NCBI GenBank assembly: GCA_963638105.1
Contig: CAVHPP010000014.1
Span: forward strand, 1-52,808
DNA length: 52,808 bases
Direction of reading: 5' to 3'
Source of the DNA: CAG-217 sp963638105
GTDB lineage: Bacteria; Bacillota; Clostridia; Oscillospirales; Acutalibacteraceae
The stretch's first letter is position 1, and each line of letters begins with the position of its first letter. The notes under the pieces were generated by a model. It was not told the origin of the DNA. It searched no databases and was given only the letters and a program-made list of their open reading frames with translations. Position numbers and translations under genes: made by a program. Shown in pieces: positions 7,934-15,585 of this stretch.

Positions 7934-9214
7934 TTATTTTGCTGTACCCAGCCCTTTTTCGTCAAAGTTCAGAATGGTGCTGAGCACTACCTCGTAACCG
8001 GTCTTAAGAGCCTCCGGCACCAGGCGCTCCGCCGTATCCCGGCGATTATGGTAATAGTCGGCCGGTTTCGGGTCCATAGCAGCCAGGCAGGTGGCGTGAA
8101 TCCCCGCCTGGGACAATGCTGCCGCGTCGGAAGAACCGAAGAACACGCTAGCAAACTTCAAATCGTTATGACCTGCCTCAATGGCACTGTCCATCACCAG
8201 CTGGCTGAAGGGCTTAGAGTTCTTCACCGTACCGGTCATATCCTTGCTATACACATTCAGGTATTCCAGATCCGTTAAGGTATCTACGCACAGCACGGCG
8301 GTCTCAATCTCGTCGCACTCTTTTTTATGGTCCTTGGCCCACTGCTTGCAGCCACGCAGACCGGCCTCCTCGCCGTCTGTGATCATGCAGCACACCTCGG
8401 TATTTTCAAATTCCACACCGGCCATATCCAGCATACGCAGAGCACACACCGCCGCATACGTACCGGTCAGGTTATCATTGGCGCCGGGAGAAATGGTCTT
8501 AAAGTCCACAAAGCAGAACAGGGTGATCATAAACAGCGCAGTAACAAAGTGGAAATAGTAGCTGTAATTCAGCATAAAATCGCCGAAAGCGCCCATATCC
8601 GCAAAGTGAGCAATCAGGCAGATCACTGCGATAATAAAGGAGATGATCGCGCAGACGATGGTACCGCCCATAAAAATCCCCATCAAGGGCAGCTTGCCCT
8701 TGGCATAGTACAGATGACGCCATTCATAGGCTGCGTCAATATGGCCGCTGATTACAATGCGGCGCTTCACCTCGCCGGTGGGCTTGCGGGTGGCACAGAA
8801 GTTGTGGCCCTCTACCTTCTTATAAAGCGGATCCATAAACCGCTTGTAAAACAGGAACTCCATTACGGTGATAAACAGCCCCACAAAAGTCACACCGCCG
8901 ACAATACACTGGGCGATCCACCAAGGCAGCACACTGGTAAACACCAGCGCGGCACACACCACCACAGCCAGGATGATGGCTACACTGACGATTTTTGTAA
9001 AGTGCAAAAAGGCTTTAGGCGCCATTTTGTAGCTTTCAAAGTGGGTCTCGTCACAGAAGGGGTCCATCTCCTTTTTGATGTGCTTCTGGGCAGCCAGGCA
9101 GTTGCTGTTGCCGGACTCCCGGGGACCGTACTTCTTAATGATGTTGGTGATCTCCTTGACTGTGTAATCCACATTCTCGTCGATCACCTGCTGGGGAAAT
9201 TGGCTAAATTTCAT
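7934..9214 (-). CDS. M28 family zinc peptidase with membrane segments
   Basis: An aminopeptidase-type protein of 426 residues. Four hydrophobic segments (residues about 75-95, 100-120, 180-205 and 220-240) are inserted inside the peptidase fold. M28 zinc-ligand candidates are present: His in VISGHIDAAYEW, Asp in SPGANDNLTGT, Glu pair in ITDGEEAGLRG, Asp in LCVDTL, and His in YYHNRRDTAE. The family releases N-terminal residues from short peptides. The ATG follows AAAGGAGAAAAATAAGT, which lies inside the end of the GH20 gene (2-bp gap), so the two are coupled. The membrane insertions separate it from secreted M28 enzymes and suggest work at the membrane, next to the permease encoded downstream. 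Confidence 0.88.
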   Translation of the reverse strand: MKFSQFPQQVIDENVDYTVKEITNIIKKYGPRESGNSNCLAAQKHIKKEMDPFCDETHFESYKMAPKAFLHFTKIVSVAIILAVVVCAALVFTSVLPWWIAQCIVGGVTFVGLFITVMEFLFYKRFMDPLYKKVEGHNFCATRKPTGEVKRRIVISGHIDAAYEWRHLYYAKGKLPLMGIFMGGTIVCAIISFIIAVICLIAHFADMGAFGDFMLNYSYYFHFVTALFMITLFCFVDFKTISPGANDNLTGTYAAVCALRMLDMAGVEFENTEVCCMITDGEEAGLRGCKQWAKDHKKECDEIETAVLCVDTLTDLEYLNVYSKDMTGTVKNSKPFSQLVMDSAIEAGHNDLKFASVFFGSSDAAALSQAGIHATCLAAMDPKPADYYHNRRDTAERLVPEALKTGYEVVLSTILNFDEKGLGTAK

Positions 9215-9216
9215 AC

Positions 9217-10785
9217 TTATTTTTCTCCTTTTGCTTTGCGTTCTTCGTTGAGCTTTAGTTCATAATGCGTATCGCCGCAGTAGAACAGACGGCGGGGCTT
9301 TTGCCGCTGGAAAGTGCCCGGCTCCGCCACGCTGGTTACAGCATAGCCGATCCCCAAGGCGTCCAGCGTAGGCTTAAAGGCCTCCAGTCGCTCTTTGAAG
9401 TCCGCGTATTTTTTCCTCTCTTCGGCCGACCAGGCAACCTCTGCCAGAGCCTGCATACGGGGGTACACATTCAGATCCAGTTTCGGACGCTTGTCGATCC
9501 ACTCGGTCCATATCTCAGCCTCTACGCCCAGCACATGGTCATAGGAACGAGGCAGAATATGATAACGGCCCGGGTCAAAATCGTATGTATAGCGCAACGG
9601 GTACTGCCCGTAGGTCATATCAAAATAAAAGCTGCGGTGATTGCTCAGGATCACATCGCCGCCGCGGGCAATGTGGCGCTCCACATTCTTATCCCGCTTG
9701 GGGGTCCAGTATTGACCGATCACAGAGGGGTCCAGATTGCCGGCGGCCAAAATCTCATTCCAGCCGATCAGGCGCTTACCCTTCTGCTCTACATATTCCA
9801 ACACCCGGTTGTTGAACCAGCCTTGCAGCTCTTCCACATCGTTTAGGTGCATTTCTTTCATCTTTGCCTGACAGTGGGGGCACTTCTTCCACTCGTCCTT
9901 GGGCGCCTCATCGCCGCCGATATGGAAGTAAGGCGCGTCAAACAGCTCGCACACTTCATCAATTACATCAAAGATAAACCGGAAGGTACTCTCCTTGCCT
10001 ATGCAGGCAGAGCGGTTCCAGTCCATTACGCCATGCAATGTAGGCACACGACCGCCAAAGTAGCCGGGTACCTCCCGTTCCAGTTCCCGACAAGCCAACC
10101 AGGGATAAGCTGCCTGCGCCGCCGCAAAATGGGCAGGCATATCAATTTCCGGCACAACCATAATGCCCCGGGCGTTGGCATAGGCCACGATCTCCCGAAT
10201 ATCCTCCTGGGTATAAAAACCCTCATGAGGCTCGTTGACCATGTGAGAAGTATGCCAGCCGTCCACCTGGGTGCAAGTGCGCTTAGAGCCGATCTCCGTT
10301 AAGCGCGGATATTTTTTGATCTCAATGCGCCAGCCCTGATCGTCCGTCAGGTGCCAGTGGAACACATTAAGCTTCATCATAAAGAGCATATCCAGCAGTC
10401 GCTTGACTTCTTCTTTGCCAAAGAAGTGGCGGCTCTCGTCCAGGCTCATCCCGCGCCAACCCCAGCGGGGTGCGTCGTGAATGCTACAACAGGCCACCGT
10501 GCGCCCGCCGGCGTCATAATCCGCCAAAATACGCAGGGATTGCAACGCATAGTAAGCGCCGATAGGCGTAGCGGCAGTGATATGCACCTTCTCCGGGGTC
10601 ACATTCAGGGTATATGCTTCCCTTTGCAACGCCGGGTTGCGGGTGACAACAATCCGTGCCTCTCGGGTGGTGGTGCGTACCAAAGGAATACGCAGTTCGC
10701 TCTTCACTTTCTCGCCATCCTGCAAGGTAAAGGTGCCGTCCAGCGCCTGATATGCGCGGGGATTGGGAATCAAATGCATACTCAT
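9217..10785 (-). CDS. Beta-N-acetylhexosaminidase, GH20
   Basis: A retaining glycosidase that removes terminal N-acetylglucosamine or N-acetylgalactosamine by substrate assistance. The N-terminal GH20b-like domain includes AYYALQSLRILADYDAGG. The catalytic barrel shows WRGMSLDESRHFFGKEEV, FHWHLTDDQGWRIEIKKYP and the Asp-Glu pair in YFHIGGDEAPKDEWKKC. It is about 520 residues. No signal peptide is evident, so it probably acts in the cytoplasm on imported oligosaccharides or muropeptides. The start is one of two close ATGs (10785 or 10779); GGAGA precedes both, and the longer in-frame extension upstream is unsupported. It is the first gene of the peptidase/permease cluster and is preceded by a promoter with a cre-like site. 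Confidence 0.94.
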   Translation of the reverse strand: MSMHLIPNPRAYQALDGTFTLQDGEKVKSELRIPLVRTTTREARIVVTRNPALQREAYTLNVTPEKVHITAATPIGAYYALQSLRILADYDAGGRTVACCSIHDAPRWGWRGMSLDESRHFFGKEEVKRLLDMLFMMKLNVFHWHLTDDQGWRIEIKKYPRLTEIGSKRTCTQVDGWHTSHMVNEPHEGFYTQEDIREIVAYANARGIMVVPEIDMPAHFAAAQAAYPWLACRELEREVPGYFGGRVPTLHGVMDWNRSACIGKESTFRFIFDVIDEVCELFDAPYFHIGGDEAPKDEWKKCPHCQAKMKEMHLNDVEELQGWFNNRVLEYVEQKGKRLIGWNEILAAGNLDPSVIGQYWTPKRDKNVERHIARGGDVILSNHRSFYFDMTYGQYPLRYTYDFDPGRYHILPRSYDHVLGVEAEIWTEWIDKRPKLDLNVYPRMQALAEVAWSAEERKKYADFKERLEAFKPTLDALGIGYAVTSVAEPGTFQRQKPRRLFYCGDTHYELKLNEERKAKGEK

Positions 10786-10870
10786 TCTCCGTTTCTGAAA
10801 TCCCGACCGGGCGCAGCGCGGCGGATCGGGTAAAGAGTGAAATAAAGATAAGTGCGTTTTCACGCCGTCT

Positions 10871-10907
10871 ATTTTACCATATTTTTACCATAATGTAAAC
10901 GCTTTGA
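10871..10907 (-). promoter_or_regulatory. Promoter of the GH20-peptidase-permease cluster with cre-like site
   Basis: On the minus strand TTTACA (10894-10899), a 17-bp spacer and TAAAAT (10871-10876). ATGTAAACGCTTTGA (10893-10907, plus-strand reading) matches the CcpA cre consensus WTGNAANCGNWNNCW at all but one position and covers the -35 box. The spacer repeats the word TATGGTAAAA. Carbon catabolite repression is inferred. Confidence 0.65.
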
Positions 10908-10986
10908 GCCGCGCAAATTGTGAATTTTGTATGTTCGACACATTGCTTCATCCGCCGCATAAGTGACCCGTGTTCAAAATCCGGGC

Positions 10987-11014
10987 TTGACACCGCCGTT
11001 CATCGCATTATAAT
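10987..11014 (+). promoter_or_regulatory. Sigma-A promoter of the MATE gene
   Basis: TTGACA (10987-10992), a 16-bp spacer and TATAAT (11009-11014): both hexamers are exact consensus. The leader to the start codon is only about 30 nt. Confidence 0.85.
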
Positions 11015-11049
11015 AAGTATGTTTAGATTGCAGAAACGAGTTGACGACT

Positions 11050-12429
11050 ATGGAACAAAGCAAAGATTTTTTAGCCACCCGGCCCATCGGACGACTGCTG
11101 CTCCAGCTGTCACTGCCCACAGTAGCCGCCCAGCTGATCAATATGCTTTACAATGTGGTGGACCGCATTTACATCGGCCATATTCCCGGCGAGGGCGCGC
11201 TGGCGCTTACCGGGGTGGGCGTGTGTATGCCGCTGATCCTAATTATCTCCGCCTTTGCGGCATTGGTGGGCAACGGCGGCGCGCCTCGGGCCTCCATCGC
11301 CTTAGGCAAGAAGCAAACGGCAGAAGCTGAGCAAATTCTGGGCAACTGCTTTGTCACGCAGCTGCTGGTGTCTGTGGTGCTGACAGCGGTGGTACTCATC
11401 TGGAACCGCCCGTTGCTGCTGGCATTCGGCGCCAGCACCAACACCGTTGATTACAGTGTGGCCTATATGAACCTTTACGCCCTGGGCACCGTATTCGTAC
11501 AGCTGACCCTGGGCATGAACGCCTTTATTACCGCCCAGGGCTTTGCCAAGGTGGGTATGCTCTCCGTGCTCATCGGTGCCGTTGCCAACACGGCGCTGGA
11601 CCCGCTGTTTATTTTCGGCTTCCACATGGGCGTGCGGGGCGCCGCACTGGCTACCGTGCTGTCCCAGGGACTGTCCTGCCTGTGGGTGCTGTCTTTTTTA
11701 CTTGGCAAAAAGACTTTTATTCGCATGCGGCGGTGCAATCTGCGCCTGCACGCCAAGGTCATTCTCCCCTGCCTGGCGCTGGGCAGTGCCATGTTCGTCA
11801 TGCAAGCCAGCGAGAGCGTGATCTCCGTATGCTTTAACACCTCACTGCTGAAATACGGCGGCGATCTGGCAGTGGGTGCCATGACCATTCTCACCAGCGT
11901 CATGCAGTTTGCCATGCTGCCGCTGCAAGGGCTGGGGCAAGGCGCCCAACCCATTATCAGCTACAATTACGGTGCCGGCAACAGTGATCGCGTGCGCCGG
12001 GCGTACCGACTGCTGCTGGCTTGCAGCGTTTGCTACGCCATGGTCTTTTGCCTGCTGATCCAGCTGTTCCCCGGCGTGTTTGCCGCCATCTTTACCTCCA
12101 ACGCAGAATTGCTGGCCTTTACTAAGCCCATGCTGCGCATTTACACTTTGGCGCTGGGGCTGTTTGGTATTCAGATCGCCTGTCAAATGACCTTTACCTC
12201 CCTGGGCAACGCCAAGGCCTCCATCGTCGTGGCGGTGATGCGCAAGTTTATTCTGCTGCTGCCGCTAATCTATATTATGCCCCACCTGTATACCGCCGAC
12301 CTGACCAAGGCTGTCTTTATGGCCGAGCCGGTGGCAGATGTGCTGGCCGTGGCCTTCACCGGCGTGCTGTTCTTCTTTGAATTCCGCAAGGCCCTTCGCG
12401 CCATGCCAAAAAGCGAGAAAAAAAGCTAA
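11050..12429 (+). CDS. MATE family multidrug efflux transporter
   Basis: An inner-membrane antiporter of 459 residues with twelve predicted helices, which should export cationic drugs or metabolites using H+ or Na+. The start region RPIGRLLLQLSLPTVAAQLI and NMLYNVVDRIYIGHIPGEGA are typical of the clostridial NorM/DinF-like group. The second half repeats the pattern with LQGLGQGAQPIISYNYGAGN. The ATG at 11050 is preferred, although a TTG nine bases upstream is in frame; neither has a clear Shine-Dalgarno sequence, which is odd behind such a strong promoter. It stands alone on the plus strand, divergent from the GH20 cluster. Confidence 0.93.
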   Translation: MEQSKDFLATRPIGRLLLQLSLPTVAAQLINMLYNVVDRIYIGHIPGEGALALTGVGVCMPLILIISAFAALVGNGGAPRASIALGKKQTAEAEQILGNCFVTQLLVSVVLTAVVLIWNRPLLLAFGASTNTVDYSVAYMNLYALGTVFVQLTLGMNAFITAQGFAKVGMLSVLIGAVANTALDPLFIFGFHMGVRGAALATVLSQGLSCLWVLSFLLGKKTFIRMRRCNLRLHAKVILPCLALGSAMFVMQASESVISVCFNTSLLKYGGDLAVGAMTILTSVMQFAMLPLQGLGQGAQPIISYNYGAGNSDRVRRAYRLLLACSVCYAMVFCLLIQLFPGVFAAIFTSNAELLAFTKPMLRIYTLALGLFGIQIACQMTFTSLGNAKASIVVAVMRKFILLLPLIYIMPHLYTADLTKAVFMAEPVADVLAVAFTGVLFFFEFRKALRAMPKSEKKS

Positions 12430-12489
12430 AAGTAAATGTCGGCTGTACCGGGCAGCGCCCTTTCTCTGTCCTATAATTCTCCCTGTCAT

Positions 12490-12518
12490 TTGCACCCGAC
12501 AGCTTTTTGTGGTACAGT
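12490..12518 (+). promoter_or_regulatory. Probable promoter of the 55-aa protein gene
   Basis: TTGCAC (12490-12495), a 17-bp spacer and TACAGT (12513-12518), 23 bp before the ATG at 12542. Confidence 0.55.
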
Positions 12519-12541
12519 AAGAGCGAAAGGGAGGTCTTGGT

Positions 12542-12709
12542 ATGAAAAAGCCAAAAGATACAAGCCGGCCGCCGGAGGACTGGGAGCTGACCCTGACCCT
12601 GGAGGCGGAGGAAGAAGAACAACCGGAACCCGACGACGGCAGCGCCTTAACGGACGAGGACATTCTGCTGTTTGGCTACCTGGGCCGTCACCTGGGCGGT
12701 AAAAAATAA
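12542..12709 (+). CDS. Small acidic protein, 55 residues, unknown
   Basis: A short gene supported by a strong ribosome site (AAGGGAGGTCTTGGT before ATG) and its own promoter. The product begins MKKPKDTSRPPEDWELTLTL, continues with a run of Glu and Asp in the middle, and ends with DILLFGYLGRHLGGKK. There is no signal or membrane segment; the centre is highly acidic and both ends are basic. I do not recognise a family. The conserved-looking tail with Tyr, Leu and Arg could be a binding helix. A hairpin followed by five Ts starts 8 bp after the stop and could terminate it. Coding status rests on initiation signals and codon use like its neighbours. Confidence 0.65.
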   Translation: MKKPKDTSRPPEDWELTLTLEAEEEEQPEPDDGSALTDEDILLFGYLGRHLGGKK

Positions 12710-12712
12710 AAA

Positions 12713-12763
12713 TTGTCCCCCTTTGGTGCTTTGTGTTATACTGAAAGTACCAAGGGGGATTTT
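12713..12763 (+). promoter_or_regulatory. HAD-gene promoter embedded in a strong hairpin
   Basis: TTGTCC (12713-12718), an 18-bp spacer and TATACT (12737-12742) form a sigma-A promoter. The same DNA holds an inverted repeat with arms at 12717-12732 and 12744-12758 (15 pairs, one bulge), followed by ATTTTT. The -10 box lies in the loop, and the right arm contains the AGGGGG ribosome site of the HAD gene. Read-through RNA from the 55-aa gene would form a terminator and hide that site; RNA started at this promoter would lack the left arm. Confidence 0.6.
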
Positions 12764-12764
12764 T

Positions 12765-13328
12765 ATGCGCGTATTTGATTTTGACAATACCATTTATGAC
12801 GGTGAGAGCGTTATTGACTTTTACCTGTTCAGCCTGCGCCGCAATCCAAAGGTGGCACGCTATGTGCCGGTGGTGCTGTATCACCTGCTGCGCTACAAGT
12901 TGGGGCGCACCACCATGGCAGACTTGGAGCAGGCAGGGCGCAAGTACGCCGCCCAATACCTCAGCAGCTTTGATGACCCGGAGGGGCTGGTTCGGGACTT
13001 TTGGGATGGGCATATGTGCAAGATCAAAGCCTGGTATCACCCGGAAAAGGACGATGTGATCGTCACCGCCTCGCTGAATTTGATTATGGACGAGGTGTGC
13101 CGCCGCCTGGGTGTGCAGCACTGTATCTGCTCCGTGGTGGACCGCCAAACCCTGACGGTGGAGTACATCAACTTCAGCACCAATAAGGTGTCCGCTTTTC
13201 GCAAATGCTTTGGAGCAAGCGCCGTGCCGGACGCATTCTATACCGACAACGCCGCCGACCTGCCCATGATCCATCTCTCCTGCACCGCCTACAAAGTCCG
13301 CCGCAACCGCATAACCCGGATTAAATAG
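12765..13328 (+). CDS. HAD superfamily hydrolase (PSP/HAD-IB-like)
   Basis: A cytoplasmic phosphatase-type protein of 187 residues. Motif I is at the very start, MRVFDFDNTIYDG, with the nucleophile and acid Asp residues. A helical cap follows, with VTASLNLIMDEVC as motif II, a Lys in the NKVSAF stretch, and FYTDNAADLPMIHLS as the motif III/IV acidic region. The layout resembles phosphoserine-phosphatase-like HAD-IB enzymes. The ATG at 12765 is the only start that keeps motif I N-terminal; its ribosome site AGGGGGA lies in the right arm of the upstream hairpin. The gene ends at a shared bidirectional terminator. The substrate is unknown. Confidence 0.87.
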   Translation: MRVFDFDNTIYDGESVIDFYLFSLRRNPKVARYVPVVLYHLLRYKLGRTTMADLEQAGRKYAAQYLSSFDDPEGLVRDFWDGHMCKIKAWYHPEKDDVIVTASLNLIMDEVCRRLGVQHCICSVVDRQTLTVEYINFSTNKVSAFRKCFGASAVPDAFYTDNAADLPMIHLSCTAYKVRRNRITRIK

Positions 13329-13329
13329 C

Positions 13330-13376
13330 AAAAATCCCACCCGAGCAGGCAACACCTGTTCGGGTGGGATTTTTTA
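13330..13376. terminator. Bidirectional intrinsic terminator
   Basis: A long stem AAAAATCCCACCCGA.CAGG / CCTG.TCGGGTGGGATTTTT with a CAACA loop and T-tracts on both sides. It ends the HAD gene (+) and lepA (-). Confidence 0.92.
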
Positions 13377-13387
13377 TATTTTTTGCT

Positions 13388-15205
13388 TTATTCGTCGTCG
13401 GACGAGAGTTTGAGCACTGCCAGGAAAGCCTCCTGGGGCACCTCCACCTGACCGAACTGGCGCATACGCTTTTTGCCCTCTTTCTGCTTTTCCAGCAGCT
13501 TTTTCTTACGGGTCACATCGCCGCCGTAGCACTTGGCCAACACATCCTTGCGCAGGGCCTTTACCGTCTCGCGGGCAATGACCTTGCCACCGATAGCCAC
13601 CTGCACCGGGATCTCAAACAAATGCCGCGGGATATGCTCCTTGAGCTTCTCCGCAATGCGGCGACCCCGCTGGTAAGCCTTGTCCCGGTGGATAATAAAG
13701 CTCAGCGCGTCGATGGTGTCACCGTTGAGCAGCACATCCACCTTCACCAAATCCGAGCGGCGATATTCCTTGATCTCATAATCAAAGGAAGCGTAGCCCC
13801 GGGTGCGGGACTTAAGCGCATCAAAGAAATCATAGATAATTTCATTTAGTGGCAGCTCGTAATGAATATCTACCCGATCCGGGGTGATATAGCTCATATT
13901 CTTAAAGATCCCCCGTCGATCCTGGCACATATCCATAATGGTGCCCACAAACTCGCTGGGCACATAGATATTGCAGTCCGCAAACGGCTCCTCACAGTAG
14001 TCAATCAGGGACGGATCCGGGTAATTGGTGGGATTGTCAATCTCCACCATGGTGCCGTCGGTCATGTGAATCTTGTAGATCACCGAGGGCACGGTGGTAA
14101 TCAGGTCCAGATTGTACTCTCGCTCCAGGCGCTCCTCAATGATCTCCAAATGCAGGAGACCCAAAAAGCCGCAGCGAAAGCCAAAGCCCAGGGCGCCGGA
14201 AGTCTCCGGCTCATAGCTTAGGGACGCGTCGTTAAGCTGCAGTTTTTCCAGCGCGTCTCGCAGGGCCTCATAATCCGCACCGTCTGCCGGGTACACACCG
14301 CAGAACACCATTGGGTTCACCTTGCGGTAACCGGGCAGCGGTTCCGCTGCCGGCGCATTTGCCAAAGTGATGGTATCGCCCACCCGGGCGTCGGAAACGG
14401 TCTTGATGGACGCGGTAATATAGCCTACCTCGCCGGAGGAGAGCACGCCGGTATTCTCCATGGAAGTGGCCCGCATACGACCCACCTCCACCACGGTAAA
14501 CTGGGCACCGGTGGCCATCATACGCATCGTGTCGCCGGCCTTAATCTTACCGTCCATTACGCGCACATACACGATCACACCACGGTAGCTGTCATAAACC
14601 GAGTCAAAGATCAGCGCGCGCAGAGGGGCATTGTCGTTGGCAACCGGCGGGCGGATCTCCGTCACAATCCGCTCCAGCACCTCCTCCACATTCTGCCCGG
14701 TCTTGGCAGACACACGAGGGGCGTCCATACAGGGAATGCCCACCACTTCTTCTACCTCCTGGGCCACCCGCTCCGGGTCCGCTGCCGGCAGGTCGATCTT
14801 GTTGATCACCGGCATAATGTCCAGGTCGTGGTCCAAGGCTAAGTAGGTATTCGCCAAGGTCTGGGCCTCTACGCCCTGAGAGGCGTCTACGATCAAGATG
14901 GCGCCCTCGCAAGCTGCCAGCGAGCGGCTGACCTCGTAGTTAAAGTCTACATGGCCGGGAGTGTCGATCAGGTTAAACTCGTAGTGCTCGCCGTTTTTGG
15001 CGTCATAACCCAGCGTCACTGCGTGGGCTTTAATGGTAATGCCCCGCTCCCGCTCCAGGTCCATATCATCAAGAATTTGCTCCTGCATATCCCGCTGCTG
15101 CACAGAACTGGTCAGCTCCAGCAGCCGGTCCGCCAAAGTGGACTTGCCGTGGTCAATGTGGGCAATGATGGAAAAATTGCGAATGTTCTCTTTCTTTACA
15201 GCCAA
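13388..15205 (-). CDS. lepA: Elongation factor 4 (LepA)
   Basis: A ribosome-associated GTPase of 605 residues that affects translocation and ribosome biogenesis. The G1 motif is AHIDHGKSTLADRLL, the G2 region includes ERERGITIKA, G3 is DTPGHVDF and G4 is NKIDLP. The C-terminus has the LepA-specific domain (GFRCGFLGLLHLEIIEERLE and the CYGGDVTRKKKLLEKQKEGK tail). The start is a TTG at 15203-15205, because GGAGG stands 7 bp ahead and the protein then begins MAVKKENIRNFSIIAHIDHG, as in the family. The longer reading frame upstream lies in fluC. It is the last gene of the PqqD/nucleotidyltransferase/fluC operon. Confidence 0.97.
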   Translation of the reverse strand: MAVKKENIRNFSIIAHIDHGKSTLADRLLELTSSVQQRDMQEQILDDMDLERERGITIKAHAVTLGYDAKNGEHYEFNLIDTPGHVDFNYEVSRSLAACEGAILIVDASQGVEAQTLANTYLALDHDLDIMPVINKIDLPAADPERVAQEVEEVVGIPCMDAPRVSAKTGQNVEEVLERIVTEIRPPVANDNAPLRALIFDSVYDSYRGVIVYVRVMDGKIKAGDTMRMMATGAQFTVVEVGRMRATSMENTGVLSSGEVGYITASIKTVSDARVGDTITLANAPAAEPLPGYRKVNPMVFCGVYPADGADYEALRDALEKLQLNDASLSYEPETSGALGFGFRCGFLGLLHLEIIEERLEREYNLDLITTVPSVIYKIHMTDGTMVEIDNPTNYPDPSLIDYCEEPFADCNIYVPSEFVGTIMDMCQDRRGIFKNMSYITPDRVDIHYELPLNEIIYDFFDALKSRTRGYASFDYEIKEYRRSDLVKVDVLLNGDTIDALSFIIHRDKAYQRGRRIAEKLKEHIPRHLFEIPVQVAIGGKVIARETVKALRKDVLAKCYGGDVTRKKKLLEKQKEGKKRMRQFGQVEVPQEAFLAVLKLSSDDE

Positions 15206-15222
15206 TGGTTTTCCTCCGAAAG

Positions 15223-15585
15223 TCAATGAATCAGCGCCCGGGCTCCGAAGATGGCCAGCAGGCACAAGCCTACGCTCAGCAGCGCATACAAGATCGCCGG
15301 TGCCGTGCGCCCGCTGCTCAGCAGGTCATAGGCCTCCAACGAGAAGGTGGAAAATGTGGTAAACCCGCCGCAAAGCCCCACCTTCAAAAACAGCAGCAGC
15401 GGCTGGGAGTTGATTTTATGCCTTTCACACAACGCAGCCAGCAGCCCAATTCCAAAGGCGCCCAGCACGTTGATGCACAGGGTGATAATAGGGAAAGGCG
15501 TTTGGCGCACCGGGATCAGCCCCAGCAGATAGCGCAGTATTGCACCCACAAAGCCGCCCAGACCTACAAAAATTACATTTGTCAT
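15223..15585 (-). CDS. crcB: Fluoride channel Fluc/CrcB
   Basis: A four-helix membrane protein of 120 residues that works as an antiparallel dimer and lets fluoride leave the cell. Family hallmarks are GGFVGAILRYLLGLI at the N-terminus, the INVLGAFGIGLL helix, the pore motif GGFTTFSTFSLEAY with its Phe ladder and Thr/Ser track, and a final hydrophobic helix. Its start overlaps the nucleotidyltransferase stop by 4 bases (ATGA), and its end carries the ribosome site of lepA. No fluoride riboswitch is visible because there is no leader: the gene is internal to the operon. Often two copies occur together; here there is one, which is enough for a homodimer. Confidence 0.96.
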   Translation of the reverse strand: MTNVIFVGLGGFVGAILRYLLGLIPVRQTPFPIITLCINVLGAFGIGLLAALCERHKINSQPLLLFLKVGLCGGFTTFSTFSLEAYDLLSSGRTAPAILYALLSVGLCLLAIFGARALIH

